From Gibbula magus (taxonomy: Eukaryota > Mollusca > Gastropoda > Trochida > Trochidae), in contig OW388303.1 of NCBI GenBank assembly GCA_936450465.1, positions 11,811,021-11,875,020 of the forward strand: a DNA stretch of 64,000 nucleotides, in the 5' to 3' direction. How positions within the stretch are numbered: position 1 is the stretch's first letter; every line of letters begins with the position of its first letter. The notes beneath the pieces were generated by a model, which had not been told where the DNA came from, did no database searches, and saw only the letters and a program-made list of their open reading frames with translations. The position numbers and the translations under genes were made by a program. Below, in pieces: positions 23,460-36,700 of the stretch.

Positions 23460-26259
23460 CTAATACTTCTCAAATTATAGAACACTTTTAATACTTAAAT
23501 ATAAAAGAGTGTCACTGAGATAACATAATTATGTTGCCATGTCTGAATACTTCTATCATTAACTCGTTGCTCGTTGAGAACAGCGGTTCTATTATACACT
23601 AATCGTGACAATATCATATTCGTATTACGTTAGCAAATCTCGTAACAAATTAACCTGTAATGAAGGCTTAAACATTACATTTTGAATGTCCTGTATATTA
23701 CGATCAATATCAAGATCTAACATTCGTACACAATATGTATACGTTCTCGTCAAATTCCACATGGAGGCAGTGTTACAGACTCGCCTTAAACAAACATAAA
23801 GAAAGAACATTTCTTTTCTGATAATTTAATTTTGAATAAAATAATAATTCTTTATTCGCCAACTTTGATATTTAACAAAGATTCATATTACAAATGGTCA
23901 CACCTTGTGTTTAAGTCCAAGTCAATTACATATAATGCAACAATGAAATAAATATCGATATCTAAACTATTATATATGAGGGCATTCATAATTATGTTAC
24001 TCTATTAGCTATATATAGATAATTATTTTGTAGAGCCATTGAAATGTTGTTATGTGAAAAATGATGGTCGCTCATCGGTCTCCTCATCCGGGCACTGCAA
24101 ATAGTTTTCGATTTAGTGTCATTTTATTGGTTGTTTATTTATAGCGCGGTGTGAGGCAAAATGTGCAAGACGATCAGGGGGTTGAACTTTGAAGGATTTG
24201 TGCGGTTGAAGTAGGTCACGATAAGCCAGCTAGGTCAAATACCACTCAGATTTGTACTACTGAACTGAGCTAGAACAAGTGAACATTACATTAAACAACA
24301 GTTGATATTTGAATTCTAAGCTACAGCTTCGACCCATTCTTTCCCAACCGAAGACACATTTCAAAAGTGTTTCCTTATAATAACAAGTCCTATCTTATCA
24401 CGAAATAGACTCAAGTAGTAAGAACACCTGCGCACGTCTAAAATAAATTATATTTAAGTTATCCGACGTGATGCGAAGACATATGTGCAATGTCCGTCAC
24501 CATTTGACCCTAAGGGTGATAACTCTCACACTAATTTCGACTGCGGACCGCTTGTGATTATCTGCGGGTGAAGAGTCATCAGGAGAAACGCGGGAACACT
24601 TGACTTATTTAGATACACAGATCTGTTCTAGCTGGAGAAATCTTCCAATTTAACATTATGTTCTTGAAAAGTAGAATCAGGAATTTAAAAGAGGAAACAC
24701 CGCCCATTATGTATTCACAGAAGATAAACGGCAGATACTCAAATGTAACATTTCGACATTTCTACATACAAAAGAAATTTTAATCATTCATGCATGATGG
24801 ATACATGGCTATCATCACATTTAACATTTTGAAGTTGTAAGGGGGGAATAAATAAATATTAAAACACATATTAAAATCTTCAGACGCACAATTTAATGTA
24901 TCTATACACGTGAGAGTTGACTGAAGTTTACTATCTTCAAATTAAACTTTGTGAAACAGAAATGTTTTTCATGACTAAATTATTGCAATAAACGTTTAAT
25001 ACATACTAACTTTTAGATGATATAAACTTAACGTTGTGCTTCAGAGAGAAATGAATATATACACATGGACAGAAGTTAAGCAACACCAAAGTGTTTTACC
25101 AATAATATATATAGTAAAGTTGTTGAAAAATTCTTAAACCATTGTTTTGGTCTGATAGATATACAGCTGCCTACCGAAAGTTTGTTCACATACATGTGTA
25201 TCTTAGTGCAAATAGCATGCAAATTGACGTTATTTGTAACAACAATAAAGTTACATCAGTTACAATGACCATGAATCACCATATATCAATGAGATATCCA
25301 TAATCAATCTCAAACGTATACTTTGAAATTTGAAATATTAAATTTGGAAAAATGAAATGAGACAGAAGGGGTCACATATTTATTCAAACTTCATTAATTT
25401 TCGAATTAAAGTTTTCATATTGACTAAATGAGAACAAATTCATCACAAATACATTGGAACAGAAGAGAAAATGATGTATGTTTGACCCATTTAATCACTT
25501 TCTGAATATTTCATAGAAGAAATTAAAATTTTATAAAATATTAACCTATGGTCACTTCAAAGAGCTGCAAAAGCTATAACTATTTACTATGATATATAAG
25601 AACAGATTATGTTATGAAACACTCAACTGTCTTATAAATGCACAAAATGGAAAATGATCGGTCTGGTATTCGCGTTGATATGATTTTTCAAAGACATTCC
25701 AAATGACATGATTTTGGACTGAAATACACAAGCATTCTGTACGCAGCTTTATAAAAGTGTTATTTCACATATTCTTTATAATGTGATTATCTTGTAAATT
25801 ACAATTAACTCTGTAATTAATACGGCTATAAAATACTGACACGACTCTCGTAAACAAATAGGTGGTTAAGTCACTTATAGTTATGCTTCATACTCAACTT
25901 TAGAATTTCTCTTTCTATAAACGTTGATGATTTTAAAAAACATTATAAACTAATTTGACATCGATATGACCTTTGTCTGTTAAGTTAATTCATTAAAAAA
26001 AATAACGCAAGGGTTGTATATAAACGGAAAAACACAGAACTCAAATCTCATTTAATTCAAAATTACTTTTAATGATGACCGTTTCGCGGTGTACAAATTG
26101 GCACTATTATTTTCAAGGAGTATTTGCCAATGATGCCAGATTTCTTATGGATTCATGACTTACACGGTTTGTCTCACAAGAAATACTAATCGTTCCAGTT
26201 TAATCTCCTCTTCTTAACACACAACTAGCAGGCATTGTTAAGAAAATGTAATCACTTTT

Positions 26260-26880
26260 TGCGTTTCCTGGCTGAGAAAAACGGCTTTATTTCACTTTTT
26301 AGACGTTTAGGGCGTAAACCTATGATCGTGGAAGGACAAATTACCCTTACAATTGAAGCAATATAGTTGAAGGCACATCTCTAACCACTTAATTGCTCGA
26401 ACGACGATATGGATAGAGTGTTCAGCCCGGGGCACTACTCGTATTGAGGACGCGTATTTTCAATGTACGCGGCAAAATTTCTAACTCACGCGGGAGCAAT
26501 TTTCAGCGAAAATGAAGATTTTCGTTTATCACGCTGTTTAGTAGCTCTCTTAATCGCTCTTCCAGAATTGATTATTACAAGATAATTGATATCTCTCCAT
26601 AATACTGGTGAAATATAGCGAAGCTATCGGCTAATAAAGAAACGTTTTAGAGAGCAATGCTTGCAGCATTTTCACAGATCATCGATGATGCTAGAATTGC
26701 TGGATGAATCACTGCACGTGCATTGCGTGCCCGACGCTTAACTAAAACCCGACTTTGAAGGGAAATTAAGCACTAGCTCTTTACTTCACTCTGCGCTTTC
26801 ATTAACAAAAGGAATTTTTCATCCATGTTATGAACATCCATTTATGTCTAAAAAGCATCAGCCATCGCTAGCACCGAGTT
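26260..26880. promoter_or_regulatory. Candidate conserved noncoding element
   Basis: Non-repetitive island with CCACTTAATT at 26385-26394 (on the other strand TTAAGTGG, an NK-type core) and GAATTGATTATTAC near 26566. It borders the polypurine domain that begins about 26.93 kb. Confidence -1.
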
Positions 26881-26929
26881 CACGTGATGTTTAAAAGTAT
26901 TTTGCTGTTGAGAATAGAACAAACCCAGA

Positions 26930-27570
26930 GGATCAAACGCTTAACGGAGCAAGGTTTGGGGGAGAGGAGCGGTACCGTGGGGACTGGAAAGGTTTGGTGG
27001 GGGTGGGGAGAATGGGGGAAAAAGGTTGAGGAGGTGCAGAGGGGAAAGGGACAAAAGGGTGGTATACCAATTGCTTGAATGGGGAGGGGTAGTCTTCTAA
27101 TTTTATTAAATATTTATTGTAAAAGAGGCTCCTTTTGAATATTTATCTCAATATTTTAAGTTTAAGTGTTAGACTAGAGGAGGGGAAGAGAAGGTGGGTA
27201 AAATAATGGAGAAAGGGGGAGAGACGAGAAGAGACGGGTGGTAGGGAAAAGAGGACATGGGGTAAGGAGAGGGGGTGAGGAATTGGAAAGGGGGATAAAG
27301 GGGTGGCAGGGACAATTAGGTGAATGGGGAAGGGAGGAATGAGGATTGGTAAAAGAATGGGGATAGGAGAAAGGCGGAAAGAGGGTTAGGGATAAGGGTT
27401 GAGTGGAAGAGGGTGGGGGAGAGAAGAGTGTGTGTTTGTGTGAGGGGGGGGGGGGGGGGGGGGGGGGTAATGAAAGGATGTAAAGGTGTGAGGAGTGTGA
27501 AAGATGGAGTCGGGGTGGGACAATGGAGTAATTGAGAGGGGAGGTCAAGTAGGAGAGGAGTGATGTGATT
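26930..27570. repeat. G-rich polypurine domain with a 24-G run
   Basis: The + strand is almost wholly G and A, with many runs of three to five G and a run of 24 G at 27444-27467. It could form G-quadruplex or triplex structures. Antisense ORFs here (Pro/Ser-rich, e.g. 27174-27596) are composition artefacts. Confidence -1.
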
Positions 27571-27719
27571 GAAACATAAATTCGTATTTTATTCAATCAC
27601 GACTGAATGGATTGTGAAACAATCCTCGATGGCTTATATTAATACTGCTCCACGTTACATAATGTATAGGTTCACATTTATACATTATGTTGTATACAAT
27701 AATTGTTGAATTCCCATCT

Positions 27720-27965
27720 GTTTGTTGAGGAGATGTTGAAAGAATGTAAAGCGAGGGGTGGTACGACTATATGGTACAAATGGTAGAGGGTGAGAAGACG
27801 GGCTTGAAGTGAAGGGGGTGGGAGGGAGGAGGGGTTGGTGATAAGAAAATGAGTAGATGGAAGGGGGAGGGGGATAATGGGAGAAACGGGTGGGAGGGTG
27901 GAAACGGAATGGTAGAAACATTTTGGGGGACAACCGTGTTTAAAATAAGGGAGAGGGACTATAAT
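27720..27965. repeat. Second polypurine block
   Basis: Same strand bias as 26.93-27.57 kb, with GGGGGAGGGGG-type runs near 27860. It is separated from the first block by about 150 bp of ordinary AT-rich DNA. Confidence -1.
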
Positions 27966-28569
27966 CACCCGAAGCTAATAAAACTCCGATCATTCCATTG
28001 TGGGTAAAGGAACTTTAATAGTTGTTCGCATATGAGGGGGAAATTCTTTGGCCGGGTATTGTGTTGGGGGAAATATGTTTGACAAAAGCATCTTCTGTGA
28101 AGAAACCGCCAATGAGTAGGCTGTTGATACATGTTTTGTCAAGCTTGACAGTTGAGGATACACTTTGTCAATAATTATAATATTCGCTTACAAACGCGTT
28201 AAAAAAAAGTGTGTGGCTTTACTAAATAATCGTGTGAGAAGTATAGTTCCAGTTTTAAATTAACATATAGATAATAGGTCTATATTTACGTATGCGGGGA
28301 TATTTGATTTTCAAAATCTCTCGTTAAAGAAATTCACAAATGAAGACGATTATCGTTATAATGTAAAAGATTTTAATCTTAGTCTTGTTATAGAAGCTGA
28401 TTAAAATATGATGTTATCATTTAACAGGGAAAACTTATTTGAAAAAAGGAATATGATCATACATGCTCGCGATATTCTTGATAACCGTCTAGCATTTAAC
28501 CTGATCTGTCAGAATAATATAAAGATGCTTAAGACATTTCCCTCAAGCAGAACGATTGTTTCGCTCCCT

Positions 28570-29480
28570 GAATACCACAGCAAATAAACAAGAACATGGT
28601 TCCAAAAACATGATCGTCGATTCGCTTTTATCCTCCTCTTGCCGAGAATATATTTTCATTGCTCGCTAACTTGACAGAGAGAGATTGGGGGAATTATACG
28701 GCAGTCCCCCGAGACCTGTCAATCTCATATGGCGATAGTTAGCGGGGGAAAACTCAATTTTTACAGAAGCGAGTCACTATTAGCTTCACACGCGGCGTCG
28801 TTTATAACGGCCAAACAATGGGCAACAAACTCGCAAATTAGTATTTAAACTGATTGCCAATAATACAGAGCTTTATTGCCAAGCGGTAACACTAACCGTG
28901 CTGTTAGCAGCCTTGATTAAGAATCAAAATATGTATAGTTTATCATTGTGCAGAGAGTTCTAGCGATATCTGCATCATCAGAGGCGAGGAGCGTTCTAGC
29001 TGTAATCACACCAATAGCCTGACTGTCAAGTACTCCCAAACCTCTCTTGACATTCGGCCAGCAATATTTGCTTATCACGGACGAGAGAGAGTCATTAATA
29101 TTTCTCAGTGACAGAGGTGTGCGGAGTTTGAGAGGGAGGCCAGCGTTAGCACCACCCCCCTTCCTCTCTGCCTATTAGAGAACGCGCTGGCTTTGATTGA
29201 TACAAGCAAGTCTTAATATTAGCCCGCTCTGTGTTTCGGCTTCATTTAATCACTAATAGATTTATACACTGAGCGATATGCCTCTTTCATTTCTCCCATT
29301 ATTGGTCCCGTCGTTACATTGATCGTCTCATCGGGACAAATAATTCTTGCCAAATTGAAGAGCATTTCACCGACCCGCATGTGCTAGCGTTAAGAACCCC
29401 GTCAGCTGCTGGGTATTCCATTATCTCGAGGTGAGGACCGAGGTGACGGTCAACGCTGGACGATTCTACAATAATCTTTT
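28570..29480. promoter_or_regulatory. Candidate conserved noncoding element upstream of the NK7-like gene
   Basis: A stretch with balanced base composition and no simple repeats or open reading frame, 1-2 kb upstream of exon 1. It contains TTGACAG (28671) and CCTGTCAATC (28715-28724), which resemble Pbx/Meis composite sites, and several TAAT/ATTA cores. Proposed as promoter-proximal enhancer sequence; this is inference from composition and motifs only. Confidence -1.
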
Positions 29481-30000
29481 TTTGGTAGAGGATTCAGCTT
29501 GATAGTGAATTTTCTGGAATTGATGAAAGTTGTGGATCTGCGTCAGATGACAGGTGACGGGATGATGTGTTACACGTTGATTGCGACGGAAATCAACACC
29601 TGAAATTCGGGACAAAGACATTCTAATGATATTTGATAGACGTCTCATGACAGTCGTGTCGATTTCACTGAAAATGACATCTCCAGGATTTTAAAGGACC
29701 CACTTACAGAACCAATTAACATCGATTGCAGATTGAAATTTACAAGTTTTACGATCAGCTGATACCAAAAGAGGCACCAATCGCTTCTCCAAACAGCCAC
29801 CCAAGTAATTAGGAACAAAGCAATTGTGGACAATAAACCTTTGTTATTGACTGTCATAGTCATTAGCAGTAATTACCCCAATGATGACACAGGAGATATC
29901 CTATCATCTGTCTGCACGGCGTTCGGTGAGCCTAATTATGCAATAACCCGGAAATACTCTCAGTGCGAGATGGACGGATTATCGGCGGATTAGTGGAAAG

Positions 30001-30010
30001 AGGCGGGGCG
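30001..30010 (+). promoter_or_regulatory. GC-box (Sp/KLF-type) upstream of the NK7-like gene
   Basis: AGGCGGGGCG sits in a locally GC-richer stretch about 240 bp upstream of the TATA-like box. It matches the Sp/KLF consensus. Functional use is inferred. Confidence -1.
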
Positions 30011-30192
30011 TTTGGTAGAGATTGGCTGGGCGCTATCAGCGAGCACTTGCCTACTCCACGCCGACCGTTTATTTATCATTTACTGCTTGACTTTCATTGG
30101 AACTGGTTAAAGAGGGCCGATTATCTAATTGTTATTGAATCTCAACAGCGAGGAGGGAAGCGTGTTGTTGATATTCTTCCAAGTAACATGGA

Positions 30193-30244
30193 CACGTGAC
30201 TTGTAAGCTGGTCAGCACGTGAGAAGGAACTCTTCACTATAAAC
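30193..30244 (+). promoter_or_regulatory. Putative core promoter of the NK7-like gene: two CACGTG E-boxes and TATAAAC
   Basis: CACGTG at 30193-30198 and again at 30216-30221 (23 bp apart) is followed by TATAAAC at 30238-30244, about 206 bases before the start codon. A start of transcription near 30265-30275 would give a 5' UTR of about 180 nt. Only sequence motifs support this. Confidence -1.
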
Positions 30245-30449
30245 AAGGTGTCCTGGACATATAGGACAGTGCAGTGGTCAAGATATTCGGACAGTTGCTG
30301 TGACATTGCATTTACACTGTGAATTGGCACTTCTTGGACTACGTGACGTATTCAGTGCTTTGATGTTGTGACTTCCTCGGTGTTTTTACTGGACTTGGTA
30401 ATATCAGTGCTTGGACAAAGTGAACTTTGAATACCTCAACCCTAAGACT

Positions 30450-30786
30450 ATGTACTGCATCGAGACACAAGCACCCCTGGGGTCCTACCCCGTGGTATTC
30501 AACGGCAGCAAGCTGTACACCACCCCCCGGACCTGGCACCCCCACATCTACGAGAAACCACCCCGACACCCCACCTCTTTCTACATCGCCGATATCCTGG
30601 GTATAAGGGATGACAGGGGAAGCATCAGCTCGTGCAGCCCGGGGGTCCTCTCCCCCCACTCACCCTCTGACCACGGGGTGAGGCGCATCAGCCCCACCCA
30701 CAGGACCACCCTGGACACCGAGGATGAGGGGTGCCGGATCAGGAGTGACGTCAGTGACAGACTCTCATCCAGCTCCCCAAGAACAG
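30450..30786 (+). CDS. NK7: NK7-like gene, coding exon 1
   Basis: Encodes residues 1-112 plus the first base of codon 113. It carries the eh1/TN-like repressor motif and a Pro/Ser-rich region. It is markedly more GC-rich than its surroundings and free of in-frame stops. The donor is ACAG|GTTAGT. The next upstream in-frame codon that matters is a TAA at 30399-30401, so 30450 is the only available in-frame ATG unless an upstream coding exon is spliced in. Confidence -1.
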
Positions 30787-33700
30787 GTTAGTTGTGTTTT
30801 ACATGTTGACAACTTAGCTTAGTGCCACACTGTTCTACATCAATTTAAAATTTATTTAAGTATTTTCAAAATTTAAGTTAGTTACAACATTTCACATGTT
30901 TACTATGTCGGAATGATGATGGTTTTTAATTGAACATCGAACAGGAGTGTATACTGCTTGGAAGTTTAATTTCTTATATTTGTTACATACATACGTTTTT
31001 GTTAAATTGCACTGACAGTTATCGTGTCAATTCTTACCAGTATACGTCAAACAGTGTTTGATCAGTAAAATGAGGAAACGAAATATGTAAGAAGTTAATA
31101 TTTTCATAAGTATCAAGATATTTTATTGTTTTTTTTTATAATGACTGTCAAAATAAAATTATTTTCTTTTATAAAAAAACCCTACTATTACTTTCACAGT
31201 AGTTCATGGGTAGCGTACTTGCAGTTCGCATCGAGACATGGAGAAAAATGTTGTTGAACTTTCTTGGTATAAAATGCTACAAGTACAATTATTATATCCT
31301 CTTTTAGTTGTAATCTGTTAATATCATTTGCAATTACAATTTTGACACATCCACACCGTACATCTGCAATACAACACCAGTTTCTCACTTCAAGTTGAAT
31401 AACTCCAGAAACTGTTTCAGGATATAACCAGCTGTAACTTATTTTGCAATCTTTTGCCCAAAAACCTTTCATTTCATATCTAAATACATTTTCTCATGTA
31501 ACAAAGCTTCAAATGAGTTTCACACGTCAAGTTGCATTATATAACACAATTCACAGGCCTTCTATCCCTGTCTCTAATTACACTGTCTATTAGAGGAGGA
31601 GTTACGTAAGAACAGGTGCAATACTGAAATATATTACAGTTGTACATTTCATGTCATTTGCGTAAATTGGAGACCACGTGCGCGTTATAAACATTGCTAG
31701 GACGTGTGCTATCTACACGATTATCCGTAGTTATGTTTAATGGCAAGTCTGACAAGAAAGGGGGTATTTTGATAAGAAAATCTTGTTTATTACACGTCTT
31801 GTAACAACCGTAACAGTTGCCTCATTACATTTTAAACTTCAATAAATTTTGATAATGTTTTATCCACGTGTGAAAATTAACTGCATCCCCTTTGATCTCT
31901 AAGAACATTTATTATACAGTGTTTTCAACAGTTCCATGCCGATAGAAAATAGTTCATCACTTGTTGTTTTGCATTATTATTTATACTATGTCAACTAATA
32001 ATCTAATAACTAATAAACTAAGATGTGTTCGCAATCCATATTTCATAATATCATATATCATAATATTTCATAATTCATTAGATAAAAATTAAATCATTAG
32101 GTGTCAATTAATAGAAACTCATATTGACTGCCATTTAAAATATTTTGTTTTAGACTAATGTGTCTATATACAGTCTGGAGGATATTGATAATTAGACCCA
32201 TTTCCAAACTTTACTTTGTTACTATTGTCTTAAGAATATATAGTTATACATTCATTCACAGTTTGAAAGGAAACTCTAAAACGGCCACATCTAACTAACG
32301 TTTAAAATGAACACCAAAAGTGAACAATTAGTTAACTGCGATGAATAGTTTATTAACGTCTCATGTAAACATGTAACTAACACCGACAAAGAACATCTCG
32401 AACAACTACGAAAACAGGCTCAATCACTAATGATGTGTTCAATCGTTATTTAGGAATACATACAAGCAATGTTAAAGCAGATTTAAATTTCTTACTCATT
32501 TGGAACCCTCCACCGTTCATACTTGAAAACATAACTATGGAAAAATGTTATAAGGGTTCACTGTTTACAGTGCCATTATTACATACAAAGAATGGAATTT
32601 TCAATTTAAAACGGCGAGGGTATTGTTAAAGCAGATTTAGTTTGTTCCTATTACCAACAAATTTACGACGGCAACTTCGTTCACAAGTTGGGAAGAAACT
32701 TAAGAATGAGCATAACTTTCACACAAAAACTTACACAGGCTGCACTTGTTTCCACTCCTTTGTCATTAGCATAAAGAAAATACTTTTTTAGTTGAGTTTA
32801 ATATTTTCGTGAAAAGTAAATGTTTTTCTTAGGGATTAAGTGTGCAAGAGGAGCGAGAAACAAACACATTAGTGGGAGGAACACACATTCGTTCTCAATC
32901 ATAACGTTATTATGTCATATTCTCACTTTGAAGCCTTTTAAATGCAATATGCACAGAAGCTAAAGCTATCTTTCTGTGTTGAGCTGACGTTTCGTAACAA
33001 ATATTGGCATAAATGTACCTGATGTTTTTGACAGTTAATTGATTTTCCATATTGGCCTATGACGACAATTTGAAGTTAAAGATTATGTAAAAATAAATCA
33101 TTGAGTAGATGTGTGTAACAAAGATGGGAGGTCTCCGTGCAGTTAATGACTTTATGAAGATGTCATAAACAGGCTGCGGTATTCTACAGTAATCAATTCT
33201 TCATACGAACTGATGTTTGACTTGGGCTTTATTATCGAATCTTGAAACTTCTTTTGTGAACTGCAAATAAGTCTCTTTTAGAAACTGCGCTTATTTTAGA
33301 GTGATGAACATCACATGTTATCGGTCAGTCCTAAGCTTAAATTCGCTGTTATTTATTCAAACGATACACTTCTTTTGTTTAAATGTTTAAAAATTCAATA
33401 AAATATTTCAAAATGAAATAATGAATCTGATATCAACTTAGATATTTATAAGCGTAAAATACATGTTATCCTTTTGTAACTGACATTTTAAACAACACGT
33501 TTTTAATTTAAATCTCATCAACGCTGTGGTGAAATCAGATTTCGATGAAATTAGATGGAGTGGAGCGAGAATTAACGCCGGGGGTGAATATGAGTGGAGA
33601 GTCACTAATGCATATAAACCCCGCGCAGAACATCACTTAACCCTGGCCTCTACAAATGCACATTAGCAATATGCCAGTTTACCCTTGCAAGTCGCGAGTT

Positions 33701-36700
33701 AATTGTCATTTCCCCAGGATTAACCGGTCAATAATCATATGACAACATCAATCGCATTACCGTGTCATTTGTTATTTATCGTTTATCCCAGAACAATTAT
33801 ACAATGATTCGCCTAGTGTGACACGTTTATTGCACTCACGGTAAAAAATCCGTCCCTGGGTCCATGGTGTACGTTTATCGCTGTTTTCTTATTGCCCCGG
33901 GGCGGATTATAGACCTAATGATGAGCGTGTAGAGAGAAGAATAAGATGGCGTTAATTGTCGTTAATTGCTATTCACTGTCGTCGTTAAGCGCTATGACAC
34001 TGATTGTCATTATACTCTTTGTCCAGGAGCAAGGTCGTTTGTAGACGGAGCATAGATCGTCAACTTACAAAATAGACAGCCTGCTCTATGAGCGAATCTA
34101 TTAGGTTCTATGTGTTAAGTGGGTTTAGCACTGTTGCTTATTGTCACGTACCATGTTTACCAACTGCGTAACATTGTTACATATGTGTACAACCTTTAAG
34201 AATATTGGTGTTAGAGATTACGATAAATGAATGAATAGTTTATTTTAATAAAGAGCACCAATGACTCGCATGTAAAGGTTTGCTTATGAACACACGTAGA
34301 TACATTTTCAGTTAGTTAAACAATTTCAACAGGAGCCCTTTATACTTACATGCAAAGCAGGATATGAATTTATCTAAAGATGGATTGTTACGATAAGGAG
34401 TGGTTCTTGAAAAGCATCAGTTAATAAGCATTGTTGATATAGAAGGCTTCAGGTATATAAAGAATAAATTTGCAATAAACAAATTTACAGAGATATGACA
34501 TTCCGTAGTAATTAAATTCAAATAACAACAAACAATTAATGGTTCAAATTAATGCCTTCTCATGAAGTTTTTAACCAAAATTAGCTTTTTTGAAAATAGA
34601 TAAAAAAGTTCATATCATAAAAGAATAGTTGATTGTTTAAAGGCTTTATATTTAGTTTAGTTACCAACAGGACACTTTCAAATACTCACATTGATGCTTT
34701 TTCATATGAGCTTATCCAGAATAATTAGTTTGTTCATATAACGGCTATGTATTTAAATGCAACACAATACATATTTCATAAATTCAAAACTTATATGGTT
34801 ACCTTTCAATGTCTGTAATGCCGTCATGTTTTCTCCTATATGTTCGAATTTCAGTAATACATTTAACAGCTCTCTATCTGGAGTGATAAGCATTTATTCT
34901 AGGTTATCAAATCATTCGTCTCTACTTTCGTTCTTGTTAATGTGTTAAAATGGTATGAATGTAACATGTAACATTTTATATTACTCACAATGTTGGGATG
35001 TGACACTTTTGAACAGGCAAATAAAATAATTCGACGATAAGAAAAGTAAACGGTGGTAACATAATGTTAACAGCTTGTTCACCATCCTCAATTCGTTATG
35101 AAGAAGAAGATTATTCACTTAAAGTGCCACTCAGTATATCAGCAACATACACACACTCAAATACACATTACAGATGCTGTCCGGCCAATAGTGGCCTCTT
35201 GGGACGCTCATTTACTGAAAACATGTACGCATTAAAATATGAGTTACATATATATGTTTCATATTCATAACATTTATAACACTGATATAGCTGTTTCAGA
35301 CTAACAAGCCTATATTGAGAGATATTATGATGTGGATGTATAAATACAAAAGTAGTTGATGTGTTATTTATCGCATGTAATATTCCTGAGCCAGAATGCT
35401 CAATATAGCGGCAAGTAAAGTTGTGGCATGAGTATTATAGCTTGATCTTTTGAAGACATTAACAAATCGAGGACAAATCAAAATATGTTTAAACCATCAG
35501 AAAAGCTTTGTTTCAAGTAAATCAACTTATTATAACAAATAAACGACGTCTCAAAGTTCTTGCTTTTTTATTTTCACTTCTAAATACACCGATTCGAATC
35601 ACACCTTTAATAAATTAGGAATGGTTATCACTTTACTTATTCTTCTTTCTGTACTTTCAAGACGACAGTTGTCACTCGGAGAAGAGGAAGAAGTCGGGTG
35701 ATGAGAGCGATGACAAGGACGGACCGACGCAGAAGAAGAAGAAAGCTCGAACAACCTTCACAGGTCGACAAATATTCGAGTTAGAGAAACAGTTCGAGCA
35801 GAAGAAATACCTATCGTCAGCAGAGAGGGCAGAGATGGCCACCTTGCTGAACGTCACTGAAACACAGGTAATTATCCTCTTGATTGTCTTACTGTCTATA
35901 CTGTTGTTTCTGTTTGTTTCTTACCCTTTCATTGTTTTCCGCTTGTTCTCTTTCAGGCTTGTTTTATACTATTTAATCTGTCCTCTGTGTTCTGTTTATT
36001 TCCATTTATTAGGTCCTTTAACGCTTTGTACTTTGTGTCTATTTACTTTCCTTTTTGTTTTTTCTTATTTTTATCTATTTCTAAAATCTGTTTCTCAATT
36101 CTCTATTTGTTTCTTGCTCTTACTGATTATATACATGCACAAAACCTTCAGACCAACAAACAATAAGGCAAGAAATGTTAACAAAGGGTCGCCGTAAAGA
36201 AACTCTATATTAATGCATTTTCCAAAAAATTCTATTTTAGTTCCTTTTTGTTGGTTTATGTGATTGGTGATTGGCCGGAATCAAAATCGACCTTTAAGGA
36301 GAAAGAAACAGTGAACCAAATATAGGATTATAAAAATAAGTCATACTTTCTGACATTATCAAAGATTATCTGTACAGAACTAACTTTATCAGGTGAAATC
36401 TTTGCTCTCTGTCAGTGACCAAATTCATTAATTGAAATTTATTTTGCGTCGACAGTTAAACAATGCAAAAGATTAATGATTATGACCAATTTCGCCTCTG
36501 GCTAGCACTGTAACACGCGTGCAACGATTATCAATTTGATAAAACATTTAAGATCGGCTTTGACACTTCGCCACCAGATGGGTATTCACTGCGGGACTGA
36601 TGTCACGTGATCCCGAGGGAGCAGTCATTGTCAAATGCCACAATAAATCCACGCGGCTCCATACAGCGAAGTCTCTATCGCGATTAATTACGCTAATCTG

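Larger units (their letters stand above)
30787..35661 (+). other. Intron 1 of the NK7-like gene (4875 bp, phase 1)
   Basis: GT-AG intron between the repressor-motif exon and the homeobox exon. It is mostly AT-rich. It holds a candidate enhancer island at 33.5-34.0 kb and a LINE 3'-end fragment near 35.1 kb. I saw no convincing additional exon in it. Confidence -1.

Noticed and set aside
27174..27968. Minus-strand Pro/Ser-rich ORFs
   Set aside because: Antisense readings of the G-rich polypurine tract; low complexity only.
30339..30659. Minus-strand 106-codon ORF over exon 1
   Set aside because: Antisense shadow of the homeobox exon, produced by its GC-rich coding sequence.
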